NCBI RefSeq assembly: GCF_947498095.1
Contig: NZ_CANMJE010000008.1
Location: 62,001 to 126,000, forward strand
Direction: 5' to 3'
DNA: 64,000 nucleotides
Source of the DNA: an uncultured Shimia sp.
GTDB taxonomy: Bacteria; Pseudomonadota; Alphaproteobacteria; Rhodobacterales; Rhodobacteraceae
In this document: positions 52,697 to 61,396 of the stretch, one piece after another
How the letters are laid out: each line of letters starts with the position of its first letter
Numbering within the stretch: position 1 is the first letter of the stretch
Program-made: the position numbers and the translations under genes
The notes under the pieces: generated by a model
What the model was told of the DNA's origin: nothing
The model's input: the letters and a program-made list of their open reading frames with translations, nothing else
Databases searched by the model: none

Positions 52697-53583
52697 GCCG
52701 TCTGTATCTTACTGCGATCCTGTTTTTACTAGGCATCGGGTGGGGGCTGACGCAGCCCTTGACCAAAATCGCTGTGAGTGACGGGTATCAGCCATTGGGT
52801 TTGATTTTTTGGCAGTTGGTGATTGGTGCGCTGGCGATGGGTGCGTTTCGACTGTTTCGTGGCAAACCGACGTTGCTGCCACGTCGCTTGTGGTGGTTTT
52901 TCCTGATGATTGCGGCGCTGGGCACATTGTTGCCCAACAGCTTTTCCTATCGCGCAGCCGTCCATTTGCCCGCGGGTGTGATGTCAGTGGTGATCTCACT
53001 GGTGCCGATCTTTGCTTTTCCGATCGCAATGGTGTTGGGACTGGACCGTTTCAATTGGCGACGCATGGGCGGGCTGGTAACGGGGCTGATCGGGGTCATG
53101 CTGTTGGTGGGGCCAGACAGCCTACCGGATCCGGGCATGGGCGTCTGGGTGCTGGTCGCGATGATTGCCACGCTGTGTTACGGGTTTGAGGGCAACATTG
53201 TGGCCAAGTGGGGCACACACGGGCTGGGACCCGGACACGTGTTGTTTGGCGCCTCGGTTGTAGGAGCGCTCGTAGCGCTGCCGCTGGCGGTGTTCAGCGG
53301 TCAGTTCATCGACCCGCGCACTGTCTGGGATGCGCCGGAATATGCGCTGGTTGCCTCGTCCGTGATCCATGTGGCGGTTTATACAGGATATGTCTGGCTG
53401 GTGACGCGGGCAGGGCCGGTTTTCACGGCGCAGGTAGCCTATCTGGTGACAGGCGCCGGGGTGCTCTGGTCGATGCTTTTGCTGTCAGAAAGCTACTCGG
53501 GGTGGGTCTGGGCCGCGATGGCGTTGATCTTCGCCGGGATGTTTCTGGTTCAGCCACGTCAGAAAGAGTCGCTTGCCCCCTGA
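52693..53583 (+). CDS. DMT-superfamily (EamA) transporter
   Basis: The GTG at 52693 overlaps the phosphoesterase stop, so the two are co-translated. The 296-residue protein has ten membrane helices in two EamA halves ('GIGWGLTQPLTKIAVSDGY' opens the first). Such carriers export amino acids, nucleotide sugars or other metabolites. Its last 376 bases overlap, in another frame, a long open frame that belongs upstream of the SLC13 gene and is not coding. Confidence 0.88.
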   Translation: MSRLYLTAILFLLGIGWGLTQPLTKIAVSDGYQPLGLIFWQLVIGALAMGAFRLFRGKPTLLPRRLWWFFLMIAALGTLLPNSFSYRAAVHLPAGVMSVVISLVPIFAFPIAMVLGLDRFNWRRMGGLVTGLIGVMLLVGPDSLPDPGMGVWVLVAMIATLCYGFEGNIVAKWGTHGLGPGHVLFGASVVGALVALPLAVFSGQFIDPRTVWDAPEYALVASSVIHVAVYTGYVWLVTRAGPVFTAQVAYLVTGAGVLWSMLLLSESYSGWVWAAMALIFAGMFLVQPRQKESLAP

Positions 53584-53627
53584 TCCTATCTGGGGGATTG
53601 TTAAGTCGAGCAAGTGCCGGAGACGAA

Positions 53628-55412
53628 ATGGACTTTTTAGACCTCTCGCAGACCACGCAGGCTGTCCTGACGCTGACGACTGTGGTCGTGATGTTCATCC
53701 TGTTCTTGCGCGAGAGCTTTCCAACCGAGGTGGTTGCGATTGCGGGCGTGGCGACGCTTTTGGCGCTGGGCGTGTTGCCCTATCGCGACGCGTTGACCGT
53801 GCTGTCGAACCCTGCACCTTGGACAATTGGCGCGATGTTTATCGTGATGGGGGCCCTGGTGCGCACCGGCGCGCTGAGTGCCTTTACGCATCTGGCAGAC
53901 AAGCAAGCCCAGACCAATCCCAAAATGGCGATCGCCATGTTGATGGGCTTTGTGATCGTCGCGTCGGCGGTGGTATCAAACACACCGGTCGTCGTGGTGA
54001 TGATCCCGGTTTTTACACAACTGGCGCGCACGTTGAACACGACGGCGTCGAAATTGCTGATCCCATTGTCCTATGCGGCCATTCTGGGCGGCACGCTGAC
54101 GTTGATCGGGACCTCGACAAACCTCTTGGTCGATGGCGTGGCGCGTGCACAGGGGCTTGAAGCGTTTTCGATCTTTGAAGTGACGCCGCTTGGCATCATC
54201 CTTGTGATCTGGGGGATGATCTATCTGCGGTTTTTCGGAAGCCGTTTGCTGCCCGAGCGCGACAGCATGGCGGATCTGTTGTCAAATCGCAGCCAGATGA
54301 AGTTTTTTACCGAGGCCGTGATCCCGCCGGACTCGAACCTGATCGGACGCGAGGTCAATGGCGTGCAGCTGTTCAAACGCGAAGGCGTGCGGCTGATTGA
54401 CGTGGTTCGAGGAGACATATCACTGCGGCGTAACCTGCAGGGCGTCACGCTTGAGGTTGGCGACCGCGTGGTGCTGCGCACGCGCATGACCGAGCTTTTG
54501 TCGTTGCAGCGCAACAAGTCACTGAAGCGCGTGGATCAGGTTTCAGCGGTGGAAACGACCACGGTTGAAGTGCTGATCACGCCGGGCTGCAAAATGGTAG
54601 GCCGCTCGCTTGGGGCGATGCGCCTGCGGCGGCGCTTTGGGGTCTATCCGCTGGCCGTGCACCGGCGGAACCAGAATATCGGGCGGCAGCTGGACGATCT
54701 GGTGGTGCGCGTAGGCGACACGTTGTTGCTGGAGGGCGCGCCCGGTGACATTCAGCGTCTGGCCAGCGAAATGGACATGGTGGATGTCTCGCAGCCTTCT
54801 GAGCGCGAGTTTCGCCGCAGCCATGCGCCGATTGCGCTATTGGCGCTGGTTGGTTTGGTGGGGCTTGCCGGGTTTGGTGTGGCGCCTATCTTTCTGTTGT
54901 CGGTGCTGGCGGTGGCGGTGGTGCTGATCACCCGCTGTATCGATGCGGATGAAGCATTTTCCTTTGTCGACGGACGTCTGCTGGCTTTGATTTTTTCGAT
55001 GCTGGCCATTGGTGTCGCCCTGCAAAGCTCGGGCGCCGTGTCGATGATTGTTGAGGCGATTGCGCCTTACGTCGCGATGTTGCCGCCGTTTCTGGTGGTC
55101 TGGGCGATCTACCTTCTGACCTCGGTGCTGACGGAACTGGTCTCAAACAACGCCGTGGCGGTTGTGGTCACGCCCATCGCCATCGGGTTGGCCAGTGCAC
55201 TGGGCGTTGACCCCCGGCCGCTGGTCATCGCTGTAATGGTGGCGGCTTCGGCGTCCTTTGCGACCCCGATCGGGTATCAGACCAACATGCTGGTCTATGG
55301 GCCCGGCGGCTATAAGTTCACTGATTTCATGAAGGTGGGCATCCCGCTGAACCTGTCTGTGGGCCTTTTGGCCTCGGTGCTGATCCCGCTGATGTGGCCG
55401 CTTTACGGCTAA
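53628..55412 (+). CDS. SLC13-type permease with two TrkA-C (RCK_C) domains
   Basis: The ATG at 53628 behind GGAGACG gives 594 residues. Membrane helices at about 10-205 and 395-590 surround a cytoplasmic insert (about 210-380) with two RCK_C/TrkA-C modules ('VQLFKREGVRLIDVVRGD' and 'MRLRRRFGVYPLAVHRRNQ'). This layout is that of SLC13/DASS-like anion carriers for sulfate, dicarboxylates or similar. Conserved 'GTSTNLLVDG' near 165 and 'SNNAVAVVVTPIAIGLA' near 510 are the ion/substrate loops. It begins 44 bases after the DMT gene. Confidence 0.9.
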   Translation: MDFLDLSQTTQAVLTLTTVVVMFILFLRESFPTEVVAIAGVATLLALGVLPYRDALTVLSNPAPWTIGAMFIVMGALVRTGALSAFTHLADKQAQTNPKMAIAMLMGFVIVASAVVSNTPVVVVMIPVFTQLARTLNTTASKLLIPLSYAAILGGTLTLIGTSTNLLVDGVARAQGLEAFSIFEVTPLGIILVIWGMIYLRFFGSRLLPERDSMADLLSNRSQMKFFTEAVIPPDSNLIGREVNGVQLFKREGVRLIDVVRGDISLRRNLQGVTLEVGDRVVLRTRMTELLSLQRNKSLKRVDQVSAVETTTVEVLITPGCKMVGRSLGAMRLRRRFGVYPLAVHRRNQNIGRQLDDLVVRVGDTLLLEGAPGDIQRLASEMDMVDVSQPSEREFRRSHAPIALLALVGLVGLAGFGVAPIFLLSVLAVAVVLITRCIDADEAFSFVDGRLLALIFSMLAIGVALQSSGAVSMIVEAIAPYVAMLPPFLVVWAIYLLTSVLTELVSNNAVAVVVTPIAIGLASALGVDPRPLVIAVMVAASASFATPIGYQTNMLVYGPGGYKFTDFMKVGIPLNLSVGLLASVLIPLMWPLYG

Positions 55413-55470
55413 GGGGCGCTGCCCCTCTTGGGCCTTTGGCCCAATTCACCCCGGGATATTTCTGGCCAAA
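55412..55470 (+). terminator. double hairpin and recurring Rhodobacterales end-of-gene motif
   Basis: Starting at the last base of the SLC13 stop are AGGGGC/GCCCCT (loop GCT) and TTGGGCC/GGCCCAA (loop TTT), then the stretch CCCCGGGATATTTCTGGCC. I recall closely similar 'CCGGGATATTT-TGGCC' sequences after many genes in Rhodobacter-like genomes, so it is probably a dispersed terminator or processing element. Confidence 0.5.
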
Positions 55471-55491
55471 AGAAGGTTTGGGAGAGTGAAT

Positions 55492-55526
55492 CGCCGCCCC
55501 GTTTGAATCGGGGCGGCGTTGTATTT
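55492..55526. terminator. strong hairpin between convergent genes
   Basis: A perfect 10-bp stem CGCCGCCCCG/CGGGGCGGCG with loop TTTGAAT is followed on the plus strand by TTGTATTTTT. It lies just after lpdA on the minus strand and downstream of the SLC13 gene on the plus strand, so it may serve both. Confidence 0.75.
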
Positions 55527-57254
55527 TTACTTGCGCTTTTTCGGTGGCATCAGGTCGGTGATGGTGCCTTCGAACATCTCGGCAGCGAAATTCACCGTTT
55601 CCGAGAGGGTGGGGTGCGGGTGGATGGTGTGACCGAGATCCACGGCGTCCGAGCCCATTTCAATCGCCAGCGCCACTTCGGCAATCAAATCGCCTGCATT
55701 GGGGCCAACGATACCGGCACCGATGACGCGCTCGTGCTCATCAAACAGCACCTTGGTGATGCCTTCGGAACGGCCCAGCGATAGCGAGCGGCCCGAGGCA
55801 GCCCATGGGAAGGACCCCTTGCCGAGTTTGATGCCGTCTGCTTTGGCTTGCGTCTCGGTGACGCCAACCCATGCCACTTCGGGGTCGGTGTAGGCGACAG
55901 AGGGGATCACGCGGGCATCAAAGAAGCGTTTGTGACCTGCGGCGACCTCAGCAGCAACCTTACCCTCGTGAACAGCCTTGTGCGCCAGCATCGGTTGGCC
56001 GACCACGTCGCCGATGGCGAAGATATGGCTCTGGCCTGTGCGTTGCTGGTTGTCGACTGCGATAAAGCCGCGTTCGTCGACAGCAACACCGGCGGCTGCC
56101 GCATTGATCTTGGCGCCGTTGGGACGACGACCGACCGCGACGAGCAGTTTATCAAAGGTGTCAGTCTTCTCGCCGTCTGGGCCTTCCATCGTGACCTTAA
56201 GGCCAGCGTCAGTGGCGTCCACACCTGTGACCTTGGTCTTGGTCAGGATCGCCTCGTAACGGCCCTTGATGCGGTTGTGCAGCGGTTTGACGATGTCTTT
56301 GTCGGCACCCGGAATGATCTGGTCCATGAATTCGACAATGGTCACATTCGTGCCCAAAGCGTCATAGACACAGGCCATTTCCAGACCGATGATGCCGCCG
56401 CCCAGAACCAGCATACGCTCGGGGATGTCCTGCAGTTCCAGTGCACCGGTTGAATCGATCACGCGGGGGTCGTCATGGGGGATGAAGGGCAGGGTGACGG
56501 GTTCCGAGCCTGCTGCGATGATGCATTGGTCAAAGCTGACGGTGGATTTGGCACCATCATTGTCGACCTCGATCATGTTGGGGCCGGTTAAGGTTCCGTA
56601 GCCGTTTACGACCTGCACTTTGCGGGCCTTGGCGAGGCCTGCGAGGCCACCCGTAAGCTGGGTGATGACGCTGTCTTTCCAACCGCGCAGTTTGTCGAGA
56701 TCGACCTCTGGCTTGGCAAATGTCACACCGTGATGCGCCATGTCTTCGGCTTCGGTCATAACCTTGGCCGAGTGCAACAGCGCCTTTGAGGGGATACAGC
56801 CGACGTTGAGGCAGACGCCGCCCAATGAGGCGTCTTTTTCGATCAGTACGACCTTTTTGCCCAGGTCCGCGGCACGGAAGGCGGCGGTGTAGCCACCGGG
56901 GCCAGAGCCGAGGACGACAACTTCGGCATGCACGTCACCTGCGCCGGTTGCAGTGCCTGTGGCGGCAACGGCTTGGGGGGCGGTTGGGGCTGCGGGGGCT
57001 TCGGCCTTGGGGGCCTCTTCGGCGGCAGCACCTTCGAAGATCATGATCGTGGTGCCTTCGGAGACATTGTCCCCTTCAGCCACTTTGATCTCTTTCACTA
57101 CACCGGCGGCGGGTGAAGGCACTTCCATCGTGGCCTTGTCGCTTTCCAATTCGATCAGCGGGTCTTCGGCGGCGACGGTGTCACCGACCGAGACAAGGAT
57201 CGACACAACGGGGACTTCGGAGAAATCACCAATATCGGGAACTTTGATGTCCAT
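55527..57254 (-). CDS. lpdA: dihydrolipoyl dehydrogenase (E3) with N-terminal lipoyl domain
   Basis: E3 reoxidises dihydrolipoamide and produces NADH in the pyruvate dehydrogenase complex. The 575-residue protein begins with a biotinyl/lipoyl domain (about 1-75, lipoylated K40 in E-S-D-K-A-T-M). An Ala/Pro-rich linker (about 76-108) follows, then the flavoprotein part with G-S-G-P-G-G at 116-121, the redox pair C148/C153 in '[11 protein letters not shown]' and a C-terminal H-P-H-P-T-L-S-E. The extra lipoyl domain is known from some bacterial E3s. It is the last gene of aceE-aceF-lpdA. Confidence 0.95.
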   Translation of the reverse strand: MDIKVPDIGDFSEVPVVSILVSVGDTVAAEDPLIELESDKATMEVPSPAAGVVKEIKVAEGDNVSEGTTIMIFEGAAAEEAPKAEAPAAPTAPQAVAATGTATGAGDVHAEVVVLGSGPGGYTAAFRAADLGKKVVLIEKDASLGGVCLNVGCIPSKALLHSAKVMTEAEDMAHHGVTFAKPEVDLDKLRGWKDSVITQLTGGLAGLAKARKVQVVNGYGTLTGPNMIEVDNDGAKSTVSFDQCIIAAGSEPVTLPFIPHDDPRVIDSTGALELQDIPERMLVLGGGIIGLEMACVYDALGTNVTIVEFMDQIIPGADKDIVKPLHNRIKGRYEAILTKTKVTGVDATDAGLKVTMEGPDGEKTDTFDKLLVAVGRRPNGAKINAAAAGVAVDERGFIAVDNQQRTGQSHIFAIGDVVGQPMLAHKAVHEGKVAAEVAAGHKRFFDARVIPSVAYTDPEVAWVGVTETQAKADGIKLGKGSFPWAASGRSLSLGRSEGITKVLFDEHERVIGAGIVGPNAGDLIAEVALAIEMGSDAVDLGHTIHPHPTLSETVNFAAEMFEGTITDLMPPKKRK

Positions 57255-57266
57255 GGGGGTCTCTCC

Positions 57267-58532
57267 TTACCACATCAGCTTGCGCATATCGGCAAGCAGG
57301 TTTTTCAGCGTCACGGTGAACCGGGCGGCCAGCGCACCGTCGATGGCGCGGTGGTCATAGGACAGCGACAGGGGCTGCATCAGGCGTGGCACGAACTCTT
57401 CGCCGTTCCAGACCGGGGCCATTTTCGAACGTGTGAGACCGAGGATCGCCACTTCGGGCGCGTTCACAATGGGGGTGAACGATGTGCCGCCAATGCCGCC
57501 AAGCGACGAAATGGTGAAGGTGGCACCCTGCATTTCGGGGCCCTTCAACGTGCCTTCGCGGGCTTTGCCGCTGAGTTCCATCAGGTCCTTGGAAATCTCG
57601 ACCAGACCTTTTTTGTCTGCGTCTTTGATCACCGGCACCATCAGGCCGTTGGGTGTGTCGGCGGCAAAACCGATGTTGTAGTAGGATTTCTTAATCAGCT
57701 TGTCGCCGTCTGGGTGGATCGATGAGTTGACCTCCCAATGCTGTTTTAACGCCGAAACGCAGGCCTTGATGACAAAGCTCAGCAAGGTCACGCGATAGCC
57801 GTCTTCCTTGGCCATCGTGTCCATTTCCTTGCGATATTTGTCGAGGTCAGTGATGTCGGCTTCGTCGTTGTGGGTGACATGCGGGATGTTCAGCCACGAG
57901 CGATGCAGGGCCGGGCCGCTGATCTTTTTGATGCGGGGCATTTCAACATCTTCGATCGCGCCGAACTTCGAGAAGTCGACCGCCGGGATTGGCGGGATGC
58001 CCATGCCACCCTGGGCGGCGCCGGCTGCGGCAGGGGCTGCGGCGGTCGAGGACTTGAGGAAGGCGGTGATGTCTTCACGAAGGATGCGGCCCTTGCGGCC
58101 CGATCCGTTCACCTTAGCTAGATCGATCTCCAACTGACGGGCAAATGCGCGCACGGATGGCGAAGCATGGGCCTTGCCAAAGCCAGCATCCGTCACGGCC
58201 GGAGCAGGCGCCGCCGGAGCCGGGGCTGCGGCAGGGGCTGCAGGGGCAGGGGCGGCAGCGGCAGGAGCCTCTTCGATGGGGGCTTCGGCCGCACCACCTT
58301 GGCCCTCAAGCACGAGGATCAGCGCGCCTTCGGATACGTTGTCGCCTTCGGCAACCTTGATCTCAACCACTTTGCCAGCGGCGGACGAGGGCACTTCCAT
58401 CGTGGCCTTGTCGCTTTCCAGCTCAACAATCGGATCTTCTTCGGCGATCACGTCGCCCACGCTGACCAGAACGGTCACAACCGGCACATTGTCGAAATCA
58501 CCAATGTCGGGAACTTTTACATCAATTGTCAT
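57267..58532 (-). CDS. aceF: dihydrolipoamide acetyltransferase (E2)
   Basis: E2 transfers the acetyl group to CoA and forms the core of the complex. The 421-residue protein has one lipoyl domain (about 1-78, K42 in E-S-D-K-A-T-M). An Ala/Pro linker (about 79-110), a peripheral-subunit-binding domain (about 118-155, 'ASPSVRAFARQLEIDLAKV') and the catalytic domain with H394-x-x-x-D398 in D-H-R-A-I-D-G follow. It starts 21 bases after aceE, behind AAGGAG. A single lipoyl domain is fewer than in enteric AceF. Confidence 0.94.
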   Translation of the reverse strand: MTIDVKVPDIGDFDNVPVVTVLVSVGDVIAEEDPIVELESDKATMEVPSSAAGKVVEIKVAEGDNVSEGALILVLEGQGGAAEAPIEEAPAAAAPAPAAPAAAPAPAAPAPAVTDAGFGKAHASPSVRAFARQLEIDLAKVNGSGRKGRILREDITAFLKSSTAAAPAAAGAAQGGMGIPPIPAVDFSKFGAIEDVEMPRIKKISGPALHRSWLNIPHVTHNDEADITDLDKYRKEMDTMAKEDGYRVTLLSFVIKACVSALKQHWEVNSSIHPDGDKLIKKSYYNIGFAADTPNGLMVPVIKDADKKGLVEISKDLMELSGKAREGTLKGPEMQGATFTISSLGGIGGTSFTPIVNAPEVAILGLTRSKMAPVWNGEEFVPRLMQPLSLSYDHRAIDGALAARFTVTLKNLLADMRKLMW

Positions 58533-58553
58533 GTCTCTATCTCCTTGTCCCGA

Positions 58554-61208
58554 TCACACCAGGCGCGGGTTCGGCTTGGCGCCGTCGATGTCGTATTTGG
58601 CAAGTGCGCTTTCCAGCACTTTCTTGGTGATGCTGCCTTCGCGGTAGAGGTCCACCATGGCAGCTGCTGCAATGTGGTTTGCGTCGACCTCAAAGAACCG
58701 CCGCAGGTTCACGCGGCTGTCGGAACGTCCAAACCCATCGGTACCCAGCACGGTATAGGTGCCCGGAACACATGGCCGGATTTGCTCGGCATAATTCTTC
58801 ATATAGTCGGTGGCCGCGATGATCGGGCCTTTGGCCTTGGCGAACTGATCGGCCACGAAAGAGGTTTTTGGCTCTTCCAGCGGATTCAAACGGTTCCAGC
58901 GGGCCACGTCCTGGCAATCGCGGGCCAGTTCGTTGAGGCTGGGCGCGGACCAAATTTCCGAGGTCACGCCAAAGTCTTCTTCCAGCATCTCGGCTGCTTT
59001 GAGGGCCTGCACCAGAATGGTACCCGAACCCATCAGGGTCACGTGCTTCTTGGTCGGTTTCTTGACCTCTTTGAAGCGATAGAGACCCTTGATGATCTCG
59101 TCCTCGACGCCCATGGGCATATCGGGGTGGCTGTAGTTTTCGTTCATCAGGGTGAGGTAGAAGAACACGTCTTCCTGATCCTGATACATGCGCTTCAGCC
59201 CGTGCTGCACGATGACGGCGACCTCGTATTGGAAGGTCGGGTCATAGGTGATGCAGTTGGGGATGGTGCCTGCAATGATGTGGCTGTGGCCGTCCTCGTG
59301 CTGCAGACCTTCACCGTTGAGCGTGGTGCGCCCCGCGGTGCCGCCCAGCATGAAGCCGCGCGCACGGCTGTCACCAGCGGCCCATGCAAGGTCGCCAATA
59401 CGTTGGAAGCCAAACATCGAATAGTAGATGAAGAAGGGGATCATCGGCACGCCGTGGTTCGAATAAGACGTGGCGGCGGCGATCCAGTCAGCCATGGCAC
59501 CAGCTTCGTTGATGCCTTCCTGTAGAACCTGACCGTCGACCTTTTCTTTGTAAAACATCATCTGGTCAGCATCTTCGGGCGTATAGTTCTGGCCCATCGG
59601 GTTGTAGATCCCAACCGAGCGGAACAGCCCTTCCATGCCAAAGGTGCGGCTTTCGTCCGGCACAATTGGCACAACGTTCTTGCCGACATTCTTGTCACGC
59701 AACAGCGTGGTCAGGATGCGGACGAAGGCCATGGTGGTGGAGATTTCACGCTCGCCTGTGCCTTTCAGCTGGGCTTCGAATTTCTCCAGCGCCGGGATGT
59801 CCAGCGAGGGTGCGTCCGAGAAGCGCTTGGGGAACTCGCCCCCCAGCGCCTTGCGGCGGTCGGCAAGGTAAGATTTCTGCGCATTGTTCAGCTTGACGAA
59901 CGGTGCTTTAGGCAGGTCTTCGTCGCTGACCGGGATCTGGAAACGATCACGGAAGGCGCGAAGTTGATCCTCGGCCATCTTCTTTTGCTGGTGGGTGATG
60001 TTCATGCCCTCACCCGCGGTGCCCATGCCATAGCCCTTGACGGTTTTGACGAGTAGGCAAGTAGGCGTGCCCTTGGTGTCGCTGGCGCGTTTGAAGGCGG
60101 TGTAGACCTTTTGCGGGTCATGGCCACCGCGACGCAGGGACCAGATTTGCTCATCGGTCCAGTCCTCGACCAGCTTGGCTGTCTCGGGGTATTTGCCGAA
60201 GAAATGTTCGCGAATATAGGCGCCGTCCTTGGATTTGAACGTCTGATAGTCGCCGTCGACGGTTTCATCCATCAACTGGCGCAGCTTTCCGGAGGTGTCT
60301 TTTTCCAGGAGGTCATCCCAGCCCTTGCCCCACAAGAGCTTGATGACGTTCCAGCCAGCCCCGCGGAAGTCGCCTTCGAGTTCCTGAACAATCTTGTGGT
60401 TGCCGCGGACCGGGCCATCAAGACGCTGCAGGTTGCAGTTGACCACGAAGATCAGGTTGTCGAGGCCTTCGCGGGCGGCAAGGTCGATGGCGCCGCGCGA
60501 TTCCGGTTCGTCCATCTCGCCGTCGCCCAAGAAGCACCAGACCTTGCGGTCTGCCATGTCGATGTGGCCGCGGTTGTGCATGTATTTCATGAACCGTGCC
60601 TGATAGATCGCCATGAGCGGGCCCAGACCCATCGAGACGGTTGGGAACTGCCAGTAATCGGGCATCAGCCAGGGGTGGGGGTAGGAGGAGAGACCCTTGC
60701 CGTCAACTTCCGAGCGGAAGTTCTCCATCTGCTCTTCGGTCAGGCGTCCTTCCATGAAAGAACGCGCATAGATGCCGGGAATGACGTGGCCCTGAAAGAA
60801 GACCAGGTCGCCGCCGTGGATCGCGGACTTGGAACGCCAGAAATGGTTTAACCCTATATCATACATCACAGCCGACGAGGCGAAGGAGGCGATATGGCCG
60901 CCGTATTCGCTGGACACTTTGTTGCGGCGAACAACAGTGGCCATCGCATTCCAGCGGTTAATCGTGCGGATCCGCCATTCCATGTCGAGGTCGCCCGGGA
61001 AGGGTTCCTGATCATCGGTGGGGATGGTGTTCTGATAGGGCGTCGTGGATGAGAACGGCAGGGTGGCGCCAGATGCGCGGGCCTGTTGCACAGCTTTGTC
61101 CAGCAAATAATGGGCCCGGTCGGCCCCGTCGCGGGCAATGACATCTTCGACAGCGTCTTGCCACTCGCGGCTTTCAATGGGATCGATGTCTTCGAATTGG
61201 GTCGCCAT
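58554..61208 (-). CDS. aceE: pyruvate dehydrogenase E1, homodimeric type
   Basis: E1 decarboxylates pyruvate with thiamine diphosphate and acetylates the E2 lipoyl group. The 884-residue protein is the single-chain AceE type, not the PdhA/PdhB heterotetramer. The TPP motif 'GDGEMDEPESRGAIDL' lies near 229-244, and 'VVNCNLQRLDGPVRGN' follows near 255-270. The start has a very strong AGGAGGAGGA site. A 7-bp inverted repeat at 61251-61268 lies in the promoter region. E2 and E3 follow in the same operon. Confidence 0.96.
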   Translation of the reverse strand: MATQFEDIDPIESREWQDAVEDVIARDGADRAHYLLDKAVQQARASGATLPFSSTTPYQNTIPTDDQEPFPGDLDMEWRIRTINRWNAMATVVRRNKVSSEYGGHIASFASSAVMYDIGLNHFWRSKSAIHGGDLVFFQGHVIPGIYARSFMEGRLTEEQMENFRSEVDGKGLSSYPHPWLMPDYWQFPTVSMGLGPLMAIYQARFMKYMHNRGHIDMADRKVWCFLGDGEMDEPESRGAIDLAAREGLDNLIFVVNCNLQRLDGPVRGNHKIVQELEGDFRGAGWNVIKLLWGKGWDDLLEKDTSGKLRQLMDETVDGDYQTFKSKDGAYIREHFFGKYPETAKLVEDWTDEQIWSLRRGGHDPQKVYTAFKRASDTKGTPTCLLVKTVKGYGMGTAGEGMNITHQQKKMAEDQLRAFRDRFQIPVSDEDLPKAPFVKLNNAQKSYLADRRKALGGEFPKRFSDAPSLDIPALEKFEAQLKGTGEREISTTMAFVRILTTLLRDKNVGKNVVPIVPDESRTFGMEGLFRSVGIYNPMGQNYTPEDADQMMFYKEKVDGQVLQEGINEAGAMADWIAAATSYSNHGVPMIPFFIYYSMFGFQRIGDLAWAAGDSRARGFMLGGTAGRTTLNGEGLQHEDGHSHIIAGTIPNCITYDPTFQYEVAVIVQHGLKRMYQDQEDVFFYLTLMNENYSHPDMPMGVEDEIIKGLYRFKEVKKPTKKHVTLMGSGTILVQALKAAEMLEEDFGVTSEIWSAPSLNELARDCQDVARWNRLNPLEEPKTSFVADQFAKAKGPIIAATDYMKNYAEQIRPCVPGTYTVLGTDGFGRSDSRVNLRRFFEVDANHIAAAAMVDLYREGSITKKVLESALAKYDIDGAKPNPRLV

Positions 61209-61250
61209 GTGCAGCGTCCTCCTCCTGATTGACGTTACGTTGGCTGCTTA

Positions 61251-61268
61251 TAGTTTAATGCTAAACTA
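61251..61268 (-). promoter_or_regulatory. candidate operator of the aceE operon
   Basis: TAGTTTA and TAAACTA face each other across ATGC, 43 bases upstream of the aceE ATG. On the minus strand the repeat ends within ACTATAAG, which could be the -10 box, so a bound protein would block the promoter. A GntR/PdhR-like or other repressor could bind; none is encoded nearby. Confidence 0.5.
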
Positions 61269-61345
61269 CTTGGCTAGCCCGGTGGCGTCATAGCAGTCAT
61301 GCATCAGGCGGGAAACTCGTAGAATTGGGTATTTTGCAAAGAAAT

Positions 61346-61369
61346 GGGCCGGAGCAGGTGCTCCGGCCC
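61346..61369 (-). terminator. terminator after the NCS2 permease gene
   Basis: A perfect 10-bp stem GGGCCGGAGC/GCTCCGGCCC with a four-base loop follows the permease stop by 27 bases. On the minus strand it is followed by ATTTCTTTG, a T-rich tail. Confidence 0.75.
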
Positions 61370-61396
61370 TAAGCCGTTAGGGAGTGTCAACGACGA

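Noticed and set aside
53208-53627. Upstream extension of the SLC13 gene (140 codons)
   Set aside because: The extension overlaps the DMT transporter in another frame and is full of cysteine, arginine and glycine. The ATG at 53628 has a ribosome-binding site and starts the true protein.
58167-59525. Long plus-strand frame of 452 codons
   Set aside because: It lies antisense to aceE and the end of aceF, which are certain. Its composition (histidine- and glycine-rich) is typical of a reverse-frame shadow.
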